Below, one piece after another: positions 1 through 9,597 of a stretch of 64,000 nucleotides of DNA. The DNA is taken from positions 45,425-109,424 of the forward strand of contig NZ_LFQU01000011.1 of NCBI RefSeq assembly GCF_001275135.1, read 5' to 3'. The translations under genes were made by a program, and so were the position numbers. Within the stretch, counting starts at the first letter, position 1. Every line of letters begins with the position of its first letter. Under the pieces are notes generated by a model. It made no database searches. It saw only the letters and a list, made by a program, of their open reading frames with translations, and was not told where the DNA came from. Source of the DNA: Xylanibacter rarus (lineage in GTDB: Bacteria > Bacteroidota > Bacteroidia > Bacteroidales > Bacteroidaceae).

Positions 1-307
1 CATCCACGATTATTGCCGGCACTCCTACTGCCGCAACCTGTGTCAGCGTAAGGCGGAAACCATAGAGCACGATACCCGTGCGGAGAAGTTGCTTCGTGCA
101 GAACTTAATACCCGGCACCCAAGTTTCGGGCAGTTTGTTGCGAAGGCTGTTGGCATAGAGCATACCAAGGATGATTCCGATGATGAGCGGACTGAGCGAG
201 AGCTGCTTCATGATGGGCAGGTCTGCCAGATAGAATGCTGCAAACGAAAATAATGCAATCAGCAAGATTCCGTGAAGGGTGTTTGCCCTGTTTCCTTTTT
301 CAAACAT
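1..307 (-). CDS. YeiH-family putative sulfate exporter, partial (N-terminal part)
   Basis: The gene runs off the left edge of the window, so only about 102 N-terminal residues are visible. Translation of the minus strand from ATG at 307 gives a short basic start, a hydrophobic segment, then SPLIIGIILGMLYANSLRN and WVPGIKFCTKQLLRTGIVLYG. That is the pattern of the YeiH/UPF0324 family of multi-pass inner-membrane proteins, annotated as putative sulfate exporters. A LysR regulator lies 143 bases upstream on the same strand, as is common for yeiH-yeiE type pairs. Family assignment is from motif recognition; the substrate is inferred only. Confidence 0.75.
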   Translation of the reverse strand, partial: MFEKGNRANTLHGILLIALFSFAAFYLADLPIMKQLSLSPLIIGIILGMLYANSLRNKLPETWVPGIKFCTKQLLRTGIVLYGFRLTLTQVAAVGVPAIIVD

Positions 308-408
308 GATAGATTACCTTTGTTAATAATATTTATTTTATTCTCTTTTTCTCCTTGCCTGGCAGACCTTCGTGTCTTGTTGTCGGGCTGCCTTTAAGTT
401 TACTGCTG

Positions 409-416
409 CAAAGGTA
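409..416 (-). promoter_or_regulatory. Promoter -7 element of the YeiH-family gene
   Basis: TACCTTTG on the minus strand matches the Bacteroidetes TAnnTTTG element, about 100 bases before the start codon at 307. No clear TTTG -33 box lies at the expected spacing, which fits an activator-dependent promoter. Confidence 0.4.
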
Positions 417-450
417 ATTAATTTTTTGTTATGTAGTATATCTTAATTTT

Positions 451-1359
451 TTATACTCTATAACCTGAAGTTATTATGCTGCGGCGTGTAAAGTCTTTGA
501 ACTTTTCGGTAAGCGGCGAATCCTTGCCGGCAGAGGCCACAAAGCAGAAGTGGCGGCTGAAGTTGAGACCAGCAATGTCGATGACTCTGAACACGCCTCT
601 GGCCAGTTCTTCCCTCACGGAGAACACCGACACTATGCCCATGCTGCGGCTGTGGCGCAGAAAGGCCTTGATGGCTTCGGTGCTGCCGAGGCGTATGCGT
701 ATGTTAAGTTCCTGGGGCCTTATTCCGTGCTTTTCCAGTTCGGTCTCTATCACCTCGAGTGTTCCTGAGCCTTGCTCGCGTATGACGAGCGGTTGGCGGC
801 ACAGCTCCTGCGGAGTGATTTCTTCGGGCATCGACTCGTTGCCAGATTGCTTTATTATGGCCACGAGTTCGTCTTCAAGAAACGGCTCATACTGTAGGCC
901 GGCTGAATGTGTGATGCCTTCCACCATGCCAAGGTCGATGTCGTGGTTGAGCAGTGCGTTCTCTATGTCGCGCGAGTTGCCGTTGGTGAGCGACACCTCT
1001 ATCTGCGGAAATCTTTCGGTAAATTCTGCCAGTATCTGCGGCAGCACATACTGCGCCACAGTGGTGCTTGCGCCTATGCTTATGTGTCCGCTGCTGCGCT
1101 CGTTGAGCAGGTTCATGTCGTATTCCATGCGGTTATACTCGTCGAGTATGCGGCTGCAGTGTTCAAGCATGAGCCGTCCGGCATCGGTGAGCATTATCTT
1201 TCCGCCTGTGCGGTCGAAGAGTCTTACGGAGTATTGCCGTTCCAGTTCGTTGATGTGTTTGGTTATTGCAGGTTGGCTTACGAACAGCTCTTTAGCCGCA
1301 CGTGTGAAACTGAGGTTCTTGGCCACGCTGTAGAATGCTTTTAGTCTGAAATCTGACAT
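451..1359 (-). CDS. LysR-family transcriptional regulator
   Basis: This 302-residue protein has the usual LysR length. The N-terminal winged helix-turn-helix spans about residues 3-62 (FTRAAKELFVSQPAITKHI). A periplasmic-binding-like effector domain follows from about residue 90 (GHISIGASTTVAQYVLPQIL). It lies directly upstream of the YeiH-family gene on the same strand, so the transporter is its most likely target, as with YeiE or CysB-type regulators. The effector cannot be read from the sequence. Confidence 0.9.
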   Translation of the reverse strand: MSDFRLKAFYSVAKNLSFTRAAKELFVSQPAITKHINELERQYSVRLFDRTGGKIMLTDAGRLMLEHCSRILDEYNRMEYDMNLLNERSSGHISIGASTTVAQYVLPQILAEFTERFPQIEVSLTNGNSRDIENALLNHDIDLGMVEGITHSAGLQYEPFLEDELVAIIKQSGNESMPEEITPQELCRQPLVIREQGSGTLEVIETELEKHGIRPQELNIRIRLGSTEAIKAFLRHSRSMGIVSVFSVREELARGVFRVIDIAGLNFSRHFCFVASAGKDSPLTEKFKDFTRRSIITSGYRV

Positions 1360-1386
1360 ATTACCGTTATTTGTTTCTTAACCTGA

Positions 1387-1394
1387 CAAAAATA
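1387..1394 (-). promoter_or_regulatory. Promoter -7 element of the LysR gene
   Basis: TATTTTTG on the minus strand fits TAnnTTTG, 28 bases before the LysR start codon. The nearest upstream TTG is 24 bases away, longer than the usual 19-21. Confidence 0.35.
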
Positions 1395-1538
1395 CAACTA
1401 AAAAACGAGAACGGAAAGCAAGGCGTGATAAAAGTGGTTGTCTGGAAAAGAAAATATTCTGAGATTTATATTTTGCGGCGTAAGCATGAATGCACAAAAT
1501 AGATAAAGCTATTGCAGCCTAATGGTGATTTTGATAGA

Positions 1539-1586
1539 AACAGAAATGGCTGTCCAAAGATTCATTTATGGACAGCCATTTCTGTT
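1539..1586 (-). terminator. Hairpin downstream of the BACON lipoprotein gene
   Basis: A perfect 18-bp inverted repeat (1539-1556 with 1569-1586) has a 12-base loop and lies about 47 bases past the stop codon of the lipoprotein gene. It has no long T-run on either strand, so it may act as an mRNA 3'-end stabiliser as much as an intrinsic terminator. Confidence 0.6.
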
Positions 1587-1632
1587 CTTATCTGATATGC
1601 CGCAAGCGGCATCAGCTTTTTTATTCTGCTTA

Positions 1633-3129
1633 TCAGTTGTTCTTGCTGACGAATATGGCGTTCTTTATTTCAATTGTTTCGCCGTATGTCAGGTGAGCGC
1701 CGATAACAGTAATCTCGTCTCCAACCTTGAGGCCGCTGTTGGCAACAAAATCGTAACGGTTGTCGCCAGTTGCACCATAGCCGGGATACAGACCATAGAG
1801 ATAAACCTCGTTTGTACCGTCAGAGATATAGACATTGCCGTAATGGTCGTTGGCTATCTTTGTGATTGTACCGGTTATCATATAGTTTGTGTCGCTGTCA
1901 GGAAGACCCATGAAGTCGGCAATAGAGATGGTGGTTGTAGGATTCAGTTCTGTAACGTCGCCGCCTACCAGTTCTACTGTGCCTTTATATGTGTCGTGTG
2001 TGCCTACAACGGTTACGATGTCGCCGTTCTTAACGCCTTTGGCTGCAGCATTGGTGCTCTTGTAAACCAAGGTAGAGCCGCTCCAGTCGGTCAGCGTGAA
2101 ACTTCCGTTTTCCTGAACGTCTGTTGCCACACCCTTAAGGCGATATTGTGCATCACCGTCGGCAGCAGCGTTGAAGTCAGCTACAGATACGTCCTGTATG
2201 CCGCCTTGCTGTGTGATTGTAGTCAGTGTGGTGTATGTCTTACCGTCTGCCACAGTAGCAAGTGTCAGCTCTGTTGAACGTATGCCTCCTTCGTTGGGTG
2301 CAGCCTTGAAGGTCAGTTCTGCAGATGTGCCGTTCTGCTTTATTGAAGCGATAGACAGCCATTCCTTGGCATCCTCTGGAATGTCTACTGACACGCCTGA
2401 GCCTTTTGTGGTTACATATGCTGTAATGGTGCCGCCATCTTTAGAAATGGCGTCTGCAGAAAGAGAGTCAACCTTGATAAGGCTCTTGTTGATGTCAACA
2501 ACAGTAACGTTTACCAGCTCTACAGTTCCGTTGTAAGTAAGCTTCGGACCCTGAACTGTGATTTCGTCGCCTACCTCGATGCCAAGGCTGAGGAAGTTCT
2601 TCTCAGCGCCTGACGCGTCGAGAGTTCCGTAGATGTAAATCTCACCTGTGCCGTCGTTCAGATAGAGGTTTCCATAGGTGGTGTTGGCGATAGCTGTCAC
2701 CGTACCTGTTACCTGATAAGTCTTGTTGTCAGGTCCGGCAATAACCTCGGCGCAAGTGGCGTTTGTGATGCTTACTTCACCCTGTACGACGTTGAGATGC
2801 TGCACCTTGCCGTTGCATGTTATTGTCATGGCGTCAGAGCTGCGGCCGCCTGTGTAAGGTTCTGCAGAGAATACGAGCTGTGTTTCACCGGCCTTGCCTA
2901 CTGAGTCAGAATGCTCGTTAAATTTAAGCCAATTGGGCTTGTTCTCAAGTATCCAGTCGCCTTTGGCTTTTACAATGATGGTGTCGTTACCACCTTCCTC
3001 GGGGATGGATATGTATGATTTTGACACCTGAATGTCGTCAAGCAGAGTGATGTCATCGTCGTTTGAGCAGCTTGTGAACAAAGCCACAACACTCAGCAGA
3101 AGCAGGGAAAATATATTTTTTAGTTTCAT
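1633..3129 (-). CDS. BACON and OB-fold repeat lipoprotein
   Basis: This 498-residue protein starts with a lipoprotein signal peptide ending in the lipobox FTSC at about residue 21, followed by Ser-Asn-Asp-Asp-Asp, which resembles a Bacteroidota surface-export signal. A BACON domain covers about residues 30-118 (CNGKVQHLNVVQGEV). An OB-fold-like module follows (YQVTGTVTAIANTTYGNLYL). A second BACON-like domain lies near 220-315 (TTITQQGG), then two more OB-like modules, the last with GTITKIANDHYGNVYISDGT. BACON domains bind carbohydrate or mucin in studied cases; the ligand here is unknown. The gene is 22 bases downstream of a TonB-dependent receptor, so the two probably work as a surface pair. 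Confidence 0.8.
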   Translation of the reverse strand: MKLKNIFSLLLLSVVALFTSCSNDDDITLLDDIQVSKSYISIPEEGGNDTIIVKAKGDWILENKPNWLKFNEHSDSVGKAGETQLVFSAEPYTGGRSSDAMTITCNGKVQHLNVVQGEVSITNATCAEVIAGPDNKTYQVTGTVTAIANTTYGNLYLNDGTGEIYIYGTLDASGAEKNFLSLGIEVGDEITVQGPKLTYNGTVELVNVTVVDINKSLIKVDSLSADAISKDGGTITAYVTTKGSGVSVDIPEDAKEWLSIASIKQNGTSAELTFKAAPNEGGIRSTELTLATVADGKTYTTLTTITQQGGIQDVSVADFNAAADGDAQYRLKGVATDVQENGSFTLTDWSGSTLVYKSTNAAAKGVKNGDIVTVVGTHDTYKGTVELVGGDVTELNPTTTISIADFMGLPDSDTNYMITGTITKIANDHYGNVYISDGTNEVYLYGLYPGYGATGDNRYDFVANSGLKVGDEITVIGAHLTYGETIEIKNAIFVSKNN

Positions 3130-3151
3130 AATTATACTTCCGTTTTAAAAA

Positions 3152-6100
3152 TTAGTTGAATGTGTACTTGATGCCGATAGACATATACCAGCATTGACCG
3201 ATTGCATGGTTTGCTGTCCATGTCTTTGTTGATCCGTTGATAGATGACGGAGTAGAGAACACAGCATAGCCGTCAGCGTCGGCTCCTTCATATTTCAGGA
3301 TCTTTGCTTCTGTGCCGATAGCCGGGTTGAGAGTCTTGGCCACACCCCATGAAGAGTTGAAGAGGTTGCAGACGTTCTTGATGTCGAAGCTCAGGGTCAG
3401 CATGTGTTTGCATGCGCCAGTGTTGAACACGAAGTCGTGCTTGTAGCTGAAGTCGAAGCGGTGAACCCATGGAGAGTAAACGCTGTAAGCCTCTGCATAT
3501 TCGCCCTGATGATTCTTCAGGTAGCTGTTGTTGTGTACATAAGCCATGAAGCGGTCGCGGTCGTCAGCTGTCTTGAAGCGGAACTGGTTCTTCTCAACCT
3601 GCTCGTCGGTCGGGATGAATATCGGGTCGTAAGCCTGTCCGTCGCCGTTCATATCGTTCTGCAGCATGTATGTGTAGTTGTAAGAGCCGCGCCATCCCTC
3701 ATAGATGAGGCTGAAGTGGTTGTGGCTGTTGTCGTGAGCCGTGATCTGTGCTATCACGCGGTCTGGCTCAACATACTGTGAGTTGTGCAGCTTGATGTTG
3801 TTAGGACCTTCTACTGAAGGCAGATATGCTATTGTAGAAGAAGCGTTAGATCCGGGCATACCTGTAAGCTCCTTAGAGCAGGTGTGTGTATAGGCAGCCA
3901 TGATGTCGATGTTCTTTGTAGGAGATGCGTATGCTGACAAGCTTGCGCTCCATCCGTAGCCCTTGTGTGTGTTAGACAGCACATAAGCAGGCACAACATC
4001 TTTGTTGTATCCGGTAGGGAATATCGGGCGGTTGTCAACACCGTTGAAGCGTGCAAATCCGCCTACATCTGGAATTGACCAGTCTTGCATTGTAACGCCA
4101 TATATTGTCTTGTTGAAGATACCTTCGGCTGTGATTGTAAGAGGGAAGCCTACTGGTACAACATAGTCAATAGCCAAAGACGTCTTCCATACCTCAGGCA
4201 TCTTGAAGTCGGGGTCTACGGCTGATATCTGTGAAGGCAGAGTACCGTCCTCAGGTCTGATTGTCTTAGGATAGCCCAGTTCGAAGAGTTTGTTCTGCAG
4301 GGCGTCGATAGTGGGATAGCCGTTCTCGTTTGTAACAAGTCCTCCGGCAAATTCTTCCATTGTGAATCCTTTCTTTGCAGCGTTTGCGGCATTGATGATT
4401 GCCTGATACTGCACCATACCTGAGTTGGTAGGCATGTTGGTGAAGAATACCAGCGGCAGACGGCCCTGGAATATACCTGAACCTCCACGCAACTTGAGGG
4501 TCTTGTCGCCGAGGATATCCCATACGAAGCCTACACGCGGAGCTACAGTAAGGTTAGAGCTCGGCCATTTGCCTGTGTCAATGTGGCGTCCGTCGTAGTC
4601 GAGGTCGTAGATGGCCTTGTTTGTCATAAGGTCAGCGTTGCTGAAGAACATGTCGTCAAAGCGCAAGCCGTAAGTAAGCTTGAAGCGTGGATTGATAGAC
4701 CACTCGTCCTGCAGATAGATACCGAGAGTGTTGAAGCTGACTTTCGCAGCCGGATCGCTCTTGCCGTCATAGCCGTAGGTCAGGTTTACAATCTCAGGAG
4801 CAGCTCCGTTGAGGAAGTCGTCGAGTGAGTAGTAGCGGTAATATCCTGTACCGTTACGCATATAAGAGTTGAGCGCCATTTGGTGTTCAAACTTAGCTCC
4901 AAGCATAATCTTGTGGTTGCCGGCATAGTAGGTAACATCGTCCTTGATGTTCCAGATGTTATTACGCACAGCGTTGTTGTGTGTGAACAGCTCCTTACCG
5001 AGTGAAATGTAGGCAGTGTTAGTGCCTGTGCCGTCCATGATGTCTATGAAGGGGAAGTCAGCCGAATTGGTGAAACGCACATCATCGAGCTTTGAGTAAG
5101 TAACCAAGAACTGGTTAGAGAGGTTCTCGGTGAAGCGGCTGTTAAGGTCGAGAGAGAAAGAGTGAACAAGATTGTCAAGAGCATACATAGAGTTGGCGTA
5201 GCTCATTGACATCTGTGAGAAGCGGCCGTAAGCCGAGCGCGTACCTCCGTCCATTGAAGATGCGTTGGTGGGGTTCCAGTTGCGGTTCTTCGTATAGTTG
5301 TAACGGAATGACAGATGGTGCATGTTGGTGATGTTCCAGTCGAGACGTGCCAACAGCTTGTAGTTGTTTTCGTCGGCAGGGAAGTTTGTCCATGAGCCAG
5401 TGTCGTAGCCGTATTTGTCTTTTACAAAGTTAGACACCTTCTCAAGGTCGGCCAATGTCGTACGTGAGATGTAGTTGTCTGCGTCGGCCACGCCGTCCAC
5501 AGAACCGCGCCAACGGTTAACCACTGTAGGAGTCTTGCTCATTTCTCCGCTGACGAAGAAGAACAGCTTGTTCTTGATGATCGGACCGCCGAGAGTGAAA
5601 CCGTAAGTTGTCTTCTGGTCTTTCTCGCGTGCACCGCTTATCTGCTCGCGCTCAATGGCATCACCGCGCATATTCTCGTTCTGATGATATATGTAGGCAG
5701 TACCCTTGAAGGTGTTCGTACCTGACTTGGTTATGGCGTTCACGCCACCGCCTATGAAGTTAGTCTGACGTACGTCGTAGGGTGATATCACAACCTGCAT
5801 TTCTTCGATGGCATCGATAGATATAGGGTTGCCGCCGCCGGGCAGACCGTCGCTCAGACCGAAGTTGTTGTTGAAGTTGGCACCGTCCACGGTGAAGTTG
5901 GCTGTACGGCCGTCAGTACCGGCAAAGCTCATTCCGTTGCCGCCGTAGGGAGACAGACGTGTGAAGTCGGTGATTGAGCGGCTTACTGTAGGCATGTTCT
6001 CCAGCTGTCTCAGGTTGATGTTGGTAGAGGCACCTGTTCTTTCTGCAGTAAATTTTGTAGCCTTGGCCGAAACCACTACTTCGCCCAGTTCATTGGCGTC

Positions 6101-6427
6101 TTCAGCGAGCTTTACGTTCAGGCTGTATGACTCTGCCAACTGCAGCGTCACATCTTTTGTAACGCTCGTTGTGTAGCCTATGTAGCTCACTTTGACGGTG
6201 TAGGGGCCGCCCACGCGCATACCGTTGATAGAGTAGCGGCCGCTTTCGTTCACCACGGTGTTATAGGTGGTTCCCGACGGCTCGTGCACTGCTGTTACGG
6301 TGGCGCCGATAGCCTTGTCGCCTCCGGCCGTAACCATACCGTTGATTCCTGACGTTGTCATCTGGGCCAGCATGGCGGTCGCAGAGAACAACATCAACAC
6401 GAATAGAATTTCTAGACGTTTTCTCAT
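3152..6427 (-). CDS. Oar-like TonB-dependent outer-membrane receptor
   Basis: The protein has 1091 residues. A signal peptide is followed by a carboxypeptidase-regulatory-like fold at about residues 25-110 (TTSGINGMVTAGGDKAIGAT). A plug domain comes next (NINLRQLENMPTVSRSITDF and EEMQVVISPYDVRQTNFIGG), then a long beta-barrel ending in an aromatic-rich strand and terminal Phe-Asn. Its order and length match Oar-type receptors rather than SusC, and no SusD gene is present. The adjacent BACON lipoprotein is the likely partner. The substrate cannot be inferred, though peptides or proteins are imported by some Oar relatives. Confidence 0.88.
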   Translation of the reverse strand: MRKRLEILFVLMLFSATAMLAQMTTSGINGMVTAGGDKAIGATVTAVHEPSGTTYNTVVNESGRYSINGMRVGGPYTVKVSYIGYTTSVTKDVTLQLAESYSLNVKLAEDANELGEVVVSAKATKFTAERTGASTNINLRQLENMPTVSRSITDFTRLSPYGGNGMSFAGTDGRTANFTVDGANFNNNFGLSDGLPGGGNPISIDAIEEMQVVISPYDVRQTNFIGGGVNAITKSGTNTFKGTAYIYHQNENMRGDAIEREQISGAREKDQKTTYGFTLGGPIIKNKLFFFVSGEMSKTPTVVNRWRGSVDGVADADNYISRTTLADLEKVSNFVKDKYGYDTGSWTNFPADENNYKLLARLDWNITNMHHLSFRYNYTKNRNWNPTNASSMDGGTRSAYGRFSQMSMSYANSMYALDNLVHSFSLDLNSRFTENLSNQFLVTYSKLDDVRFTNSADFPFIDIMDGTGTNTAYISLGKELFTHNNAVRNNIWNIKDDVTYYAGNHKIMLGAKFEHQMALNSYMRNGTGYYRYYSLDDFLNGAAPEIVNLTYGYDGKSDPAAKVSFNTLGIYLQDEWSINPRFKLTYGLRFDDMFFSNADLMTNKAIYDLDYDGRHIDTGKWPSSNLTVAPRVGFVWDILGDKTLKLRGGSGIFQGRLPLVFFTNMPTNSGMVQYQAIINAANAAKKGFTMEEFAGGLVTNENGYPTIDALQNKLFELGYPKTIRPEDGTLPSQISAVDPDFKMPEVWKTSLAIDYVVPVGFPLTITAEGIFNKTIYGVTMQDWSIPDVGGFARFNGVDNRPIFPTGYNKDVVPAYVLSNTHKGYGWSASLSAYASPTKNIDIMAAYTHTCSKELTGMPGSNASSTIAYLPSVEGPNNIKLHNSQYVEPDRVIAQITAHDNSHNHFSLIYEGWRGSYNYTYMLQNDMNGDGQAYDPIFIPTDEQVEKNQFRFKTADDRDRFMAYVHNNSYLKNHQGEYAEAYSVYSPWVHRFDFSYKHDFVFNTGACKHMLTLSFDIKNVCNLFNSSWGVAKTLNPAIGTEAKILKYEGADADGYAVFSTPSSINGSTKTWTANHAIGQCWYMSIGIKYTFN

Positions 6428-6925
6428 ACTGTTATTGTTTATGATTAAAAATAAAATTTTAATAATCTGACTTAATTTTTCTTTTCTAAGGCGCCTCTGT
6501 TACGTCAGAATGCGCCTTACAACTATTCCACATGCAAAATTAATTAAAAAATAGATATATTATGTTACAAGGCGATTAAAGTTGACCTTAAACCCTTAAT
6601 TTTTTTATATAAACGCCCTTTTTGGCTATTTTGGACGTTAATTTTAATAAAATTTGTTTACTTTAATGCGTCGGCTGTGCATGTGGTGATATGCAAGGTA
6701 AGTTAAATTTCAATTGTTCACAGGGTAGCATGTTGTTTAATTCGACAAAAATATTGGTGTCTGCAGATGTTTTATTTTTTTGGGAGGCGTACTGTCTCTA
6801 ATTTTTTCTTTGGCACGTTCGCCTGTGTCTGTAAAAAACAGATGACAATCTGCTAGATATGGAATGGCTGTTTTGCTGTATTCAAACGCTGCTTTAATTA
6901 ATAATATGCGTGCTTTGTCTTGCCA
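6428..6925. other. Gene-free AT-rich region upstream of the Oar-like receptor
   Basis: No convincing ORF is present in these 498 bases. The half nearest the receptor gene is AT-rich and carries the candidate promoter element at 6535-6542. No strong terminator hairpin follows the upstream gene that ends at 6926. Confidence 0.5.
6535..6542 (-). promoter_or_regulatory. Candidate -7 element for the Oar-like receptor operon
   Basis: TAATTTTG on the minus strand, about 108 bases before the start codon at 6427. The nearest TTG (6568-6570) is 25 bases upstream, longer than consensus, so this is a weak call. Confidence 0.35.
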
Positions 6926-9562
6926 CTAAAACAAATTCATCCTTGCCGTCAGCATAACGGAGCGGCCGCGCAAGTTGTATTCGGAATAAAATTCAGACAT
7001 GGCAATGTTGTAAGAATAGACATACTTGTGTGTGTTGAGCAGATTGTTGCATTCAAGAGAATATTTCACTCGTTTATGATTCAGGTTAATTTTTAAGTTA
7101 AGCAACGCAAATGATTTGTTGCCCATTGCCAAGTTGTTGTAATAGTGGTTAAGTCCGGCGTCAATGCTTATGTTCATCGGCATGCTGAGGCTGAGCAGCA
7201 AGCTGTTGTTCATTGTGCGTATTGCCGGCATTGAATATCCGTCTGTCGTGCTTCCTTTAGACAGAAACATACTGCTGCCGGCATCGACAGACATGAAGTT
7301 GAACGGCTCTGCCTTTATTCCGGCTGTGAATACTGCCGCCTCAGAGTCATATCTCGTTATCTGCTCCTGGCGCAATACGGGCATGTGTCCTTTGCTGTAT
7401 TGGGCAGTCAGTTTTATGCTTATGTTTTTCCAACTTATGTTTTTGCCTGCCGAAAGCATTACGGCAAATTCTTCACCACGGCTTGATGTGGTGCGGGCAT
7501 ACATGTGAGATAATATTCCGTTGAACGTTTCACCATATATCACTTTTGGACTTCTGCACGAATAAGAGGCATTGAGCGTTATGAATATCATGTTGAACGG
7601 ATCTTTAAAGTCGATGTCAATGTCTGCTGCCTGCCATGTCATGCGTGGCATATAAGCCTCGTAAGATGCTATTTGACGATAGTTGGTGAGGATATATCCT
7701 CCGTAAAGAGTTGACAATGAAGGGTATCTGTGGTCGGCTGTATAGTGGCCGCTTATTGTCAGGTTTGACAGCGCTTTCCATCTGACATAAGCTGTGAACG
7801 AAACGTTGAAGTCGTTGCGGCTGATGCTGTTCTGCTGTATTTTCTGGTTGAGGCTCAGCATTTCGTACATCAGCGGAACGTTTATTCCTGCGTTAAGACT
7901 GCCGTCGTAATAGTCTAGCATTGCAGTTATTCCCGTTTTAAGGTGCGACAGATAAGTGTCATTAGCAAAATCGGTTACTCTCGTCGAGGCTGCTCCTGTT
8001 GTGTTCAGTACGCTTTCCATGCCGCTGTGGTTATAGTTGAGCGTGGCTTTGGGCGATATTCTGAAGTTTCCTATTTTAATTGCAGACAACATTTCAGCTG
8101 AGTTTTCAGTCATGAATCTGCGGCTCTTTACGTCTTGTCTCATCCCCGTATAATTTCCGTTGCCGAAGATTGAGTCATACATGCAAGGTATAACCGTCAG
8201 CGCCTGCGGCTTTTCTTCATAGGTGACGAGCGAGTTTACGGCCACGCCTTTATAGTCGTCTTTCTTTATTATCATGCTCAGGCGGTTTTGCATGCTTATG
8301 TTGCGTGTCCACAGACTTTGACTTATGGGTGCTTCACTGTTGTCGGTATAGCCTTTGCCGCTGTTCCAGTGAGCTGTCATACCGGCCGTTTCGCTGAGAT
8401 ATAGTTTCTCTTTGTTTATCTTATATTCAAAGTCGCCTTCAGCCCTGTTTTCTGTAGCAGCATCGGCCAATTGTTCCGATATCACGGTGTTGCTCCCGTC
8501 GGGAAGCAAATATGTAGTCTTGTCATAACTGTTTCTGTGTTCATGGTCGTTGGAGTAAACAATGTTAAGCCGAGTTTCGTGGTCATCGTCGTTTTTCCAT
8601 ACGGAATTAATGCTTGCTGCGTGCGACTGATTAAAATAATAGTTGTGCTTGTCTATACCAGGCGGAGTAGGGCGCACAATGTCGGTAAACTGTTCAGCTT
8701 CGCCACTGTTGTTGCATGATGCAAGTTCTGCCGACACGTCAGTGCCGTCGTTGGCCGTCTTATATGTTGCTATGTGCTGTCTCTTTTTTGAAAAATAAGT
8801 CATTACGGCTTCTTCGTGCCACATCATGCCATTGTCGTCGGCACCGACGCCGAGCAGTGCTTCCATATTTAACGTGCCGGCTGCCTCAGGTTTCAGTTTC
8901 AGGTTTATAGCTGCCTCGTCTGGAATAACGAGTTTTTTCAGGGCTTTCACTCCCTGATGGTTCTCCATCACCTGAACCGTTGCCACCATTTGCGCCGCAA
9001 GATTGTTGGTGGCAATGCTGTAACGTCCGGCAAGAGCGTCTATGCCGTTGATGTAAAGGTGGCTTATATTCTTGCCCTGATAATAAATATGTCCGTTGTC
9101 GTCAACCTGAATGCCGGGCATACGCCTTAGCACATCGCCTATTGATATGTCGTTCTTGCCGATAAAGGCGTCGACCGAATAGTTGAGCGTGTCGCCAAGC
9201 TGCCAGATTTTACCCGATTTCACCACTACTTCTTGTAGCTCTATCGACTCTTTTTCTGTCTTATAGTTATGTGTTGCCGATATGTTCTTTACGGTTTCGC
9301 TTATTTTCTTTATGTTGAAGCCGTACACCATGAGCCTTATTTCATTCTCGTTGCTGTCAAACTGCAGTTTATAGCGTCCGTCGCTTTCCGTAAACGTGTA
9401 TGCAATGACGCTTGTCGTGTCTTTTTCCGACAGCGCCATTACTGTTATGTCCGACAGCGGTGTGCCTTTGCCGTCGGTAATCTTGCCTGTGAATATGGTC
9501 TGCGCGAAGGCTACACTATAGGCAGACATTAATATCAAGAGCAGTATGGTGTAACGTTTCAT
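6926..9562 (-). CDS. TonB-dependent receptor-like outer-membrane beta-barrel protein
   Basis: An outer-membrane protein of about 878 residues. From ATG 9562 it has a clean signal peptide (MKRYTILLLILMSAYSVAFA), a carboxypeptidase-regulatory-like domain at about residues 22-100 (TGKITDGKGTPLSDITVMAL), a plug-like segment (LRRMPGIQVDDNGHIYYQGK) and a barrel ending in MLTARMNLF. An alternative start at 9598 overlaps the stop of the upstream GLPGLI gene as TAATG. That would suggest translational coupling but adds a basic stretch before the signal peptide. The pairing with a GLPGLI gene is recurrent in Bacteroidota. The function of the pair is not established. Confidence 0.82.
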   Translation of the reverse strand: MKRYTILLLILMSAYSVAFAQTIFTGKITDGKGTPLSDITVMALSEKDTTSVIAYTFTESDGRYKLQFDSNENEIRLMVYGFNIKKISETVKNISATHNYKTEKESIELQEVVVKSGKIWQLGDTLNYSVDAFIGKNDISIGDVLRRMPGIQVDDNGHIYYQGKNISHLYINGIDALAGRYSIATNNLAAQMVATVQVMENHQGVKALKKLVIPDEAAINLKLKPEAAGTLNMEALLGVGADDNGMMWHEEAVMTYFSKKRQHIATYKTANDGTDVSAELASCNNSGEAEQFTDIVRPTPPGIDKHNYYFNQSHAASINSVWKNDDDHETRLNIVYSNDHEHRNSYDKTTYLLPDGSNTVISEQLADAATENRAEGDFEYKINKEKLYLSETAGMTAHWNSGKGYTDNSEAPISQSLWTRNISMQNRLSMIIKKDDYKGVAVNSLVTYEEKPQALTVIPCMYDSIFGNGNYTGMRQDVKSRRFMTENSAEMLSAIKIGNFRISPKATLNYNHSGMESVLNTTGAASTRVTDFANDTYLSHLKTGITAMLDYYDGSLNAGINVPLMYEMLSLNQKIQQNSISRNDFNVSFTAYVRWKALSNLTISGHYTADHRYPSLSTLYGGYILTNYRQIASYEAYMPRMTWQAADIDIDFKDPFNMIFITLNASYSCRSPKVIYGETFNGILSHMYARTTSSRGEEFAVMLSAGKNISWKNISIKLTAQYSKGHMPVLRQEQITRYDSEAAVFTAGIKAEPFNFMSVDAGSSMFLSKGSTTDGYSMPAIRTMNNSLLLSLSMPMNISIDAGLNHYYNNLAMGNKSFALLNLKINLNHKRVKYSLECNNLLNTHKYVYSYNIAMSEFYSEYNLRGRSVMLTARMNLF

Positions 9563-9597
9563 CAGCGATTTTCCCTTTTTCGTTTTGTTATGACTCA

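Noticed and set aside
476-1344. Long plus-strand frames across the LysR gene
   Set aside because: They lie antisense to a protein with full LysR homology, show no family motifs of their own, and reflect codon bias of the real gene.
3288-6176. Several 60-125 residue frames on both strands inside the Oar-like receptor gene
   Set aside because: All are shadows of a single continuous gene with a signal peptide, plug and barrel.
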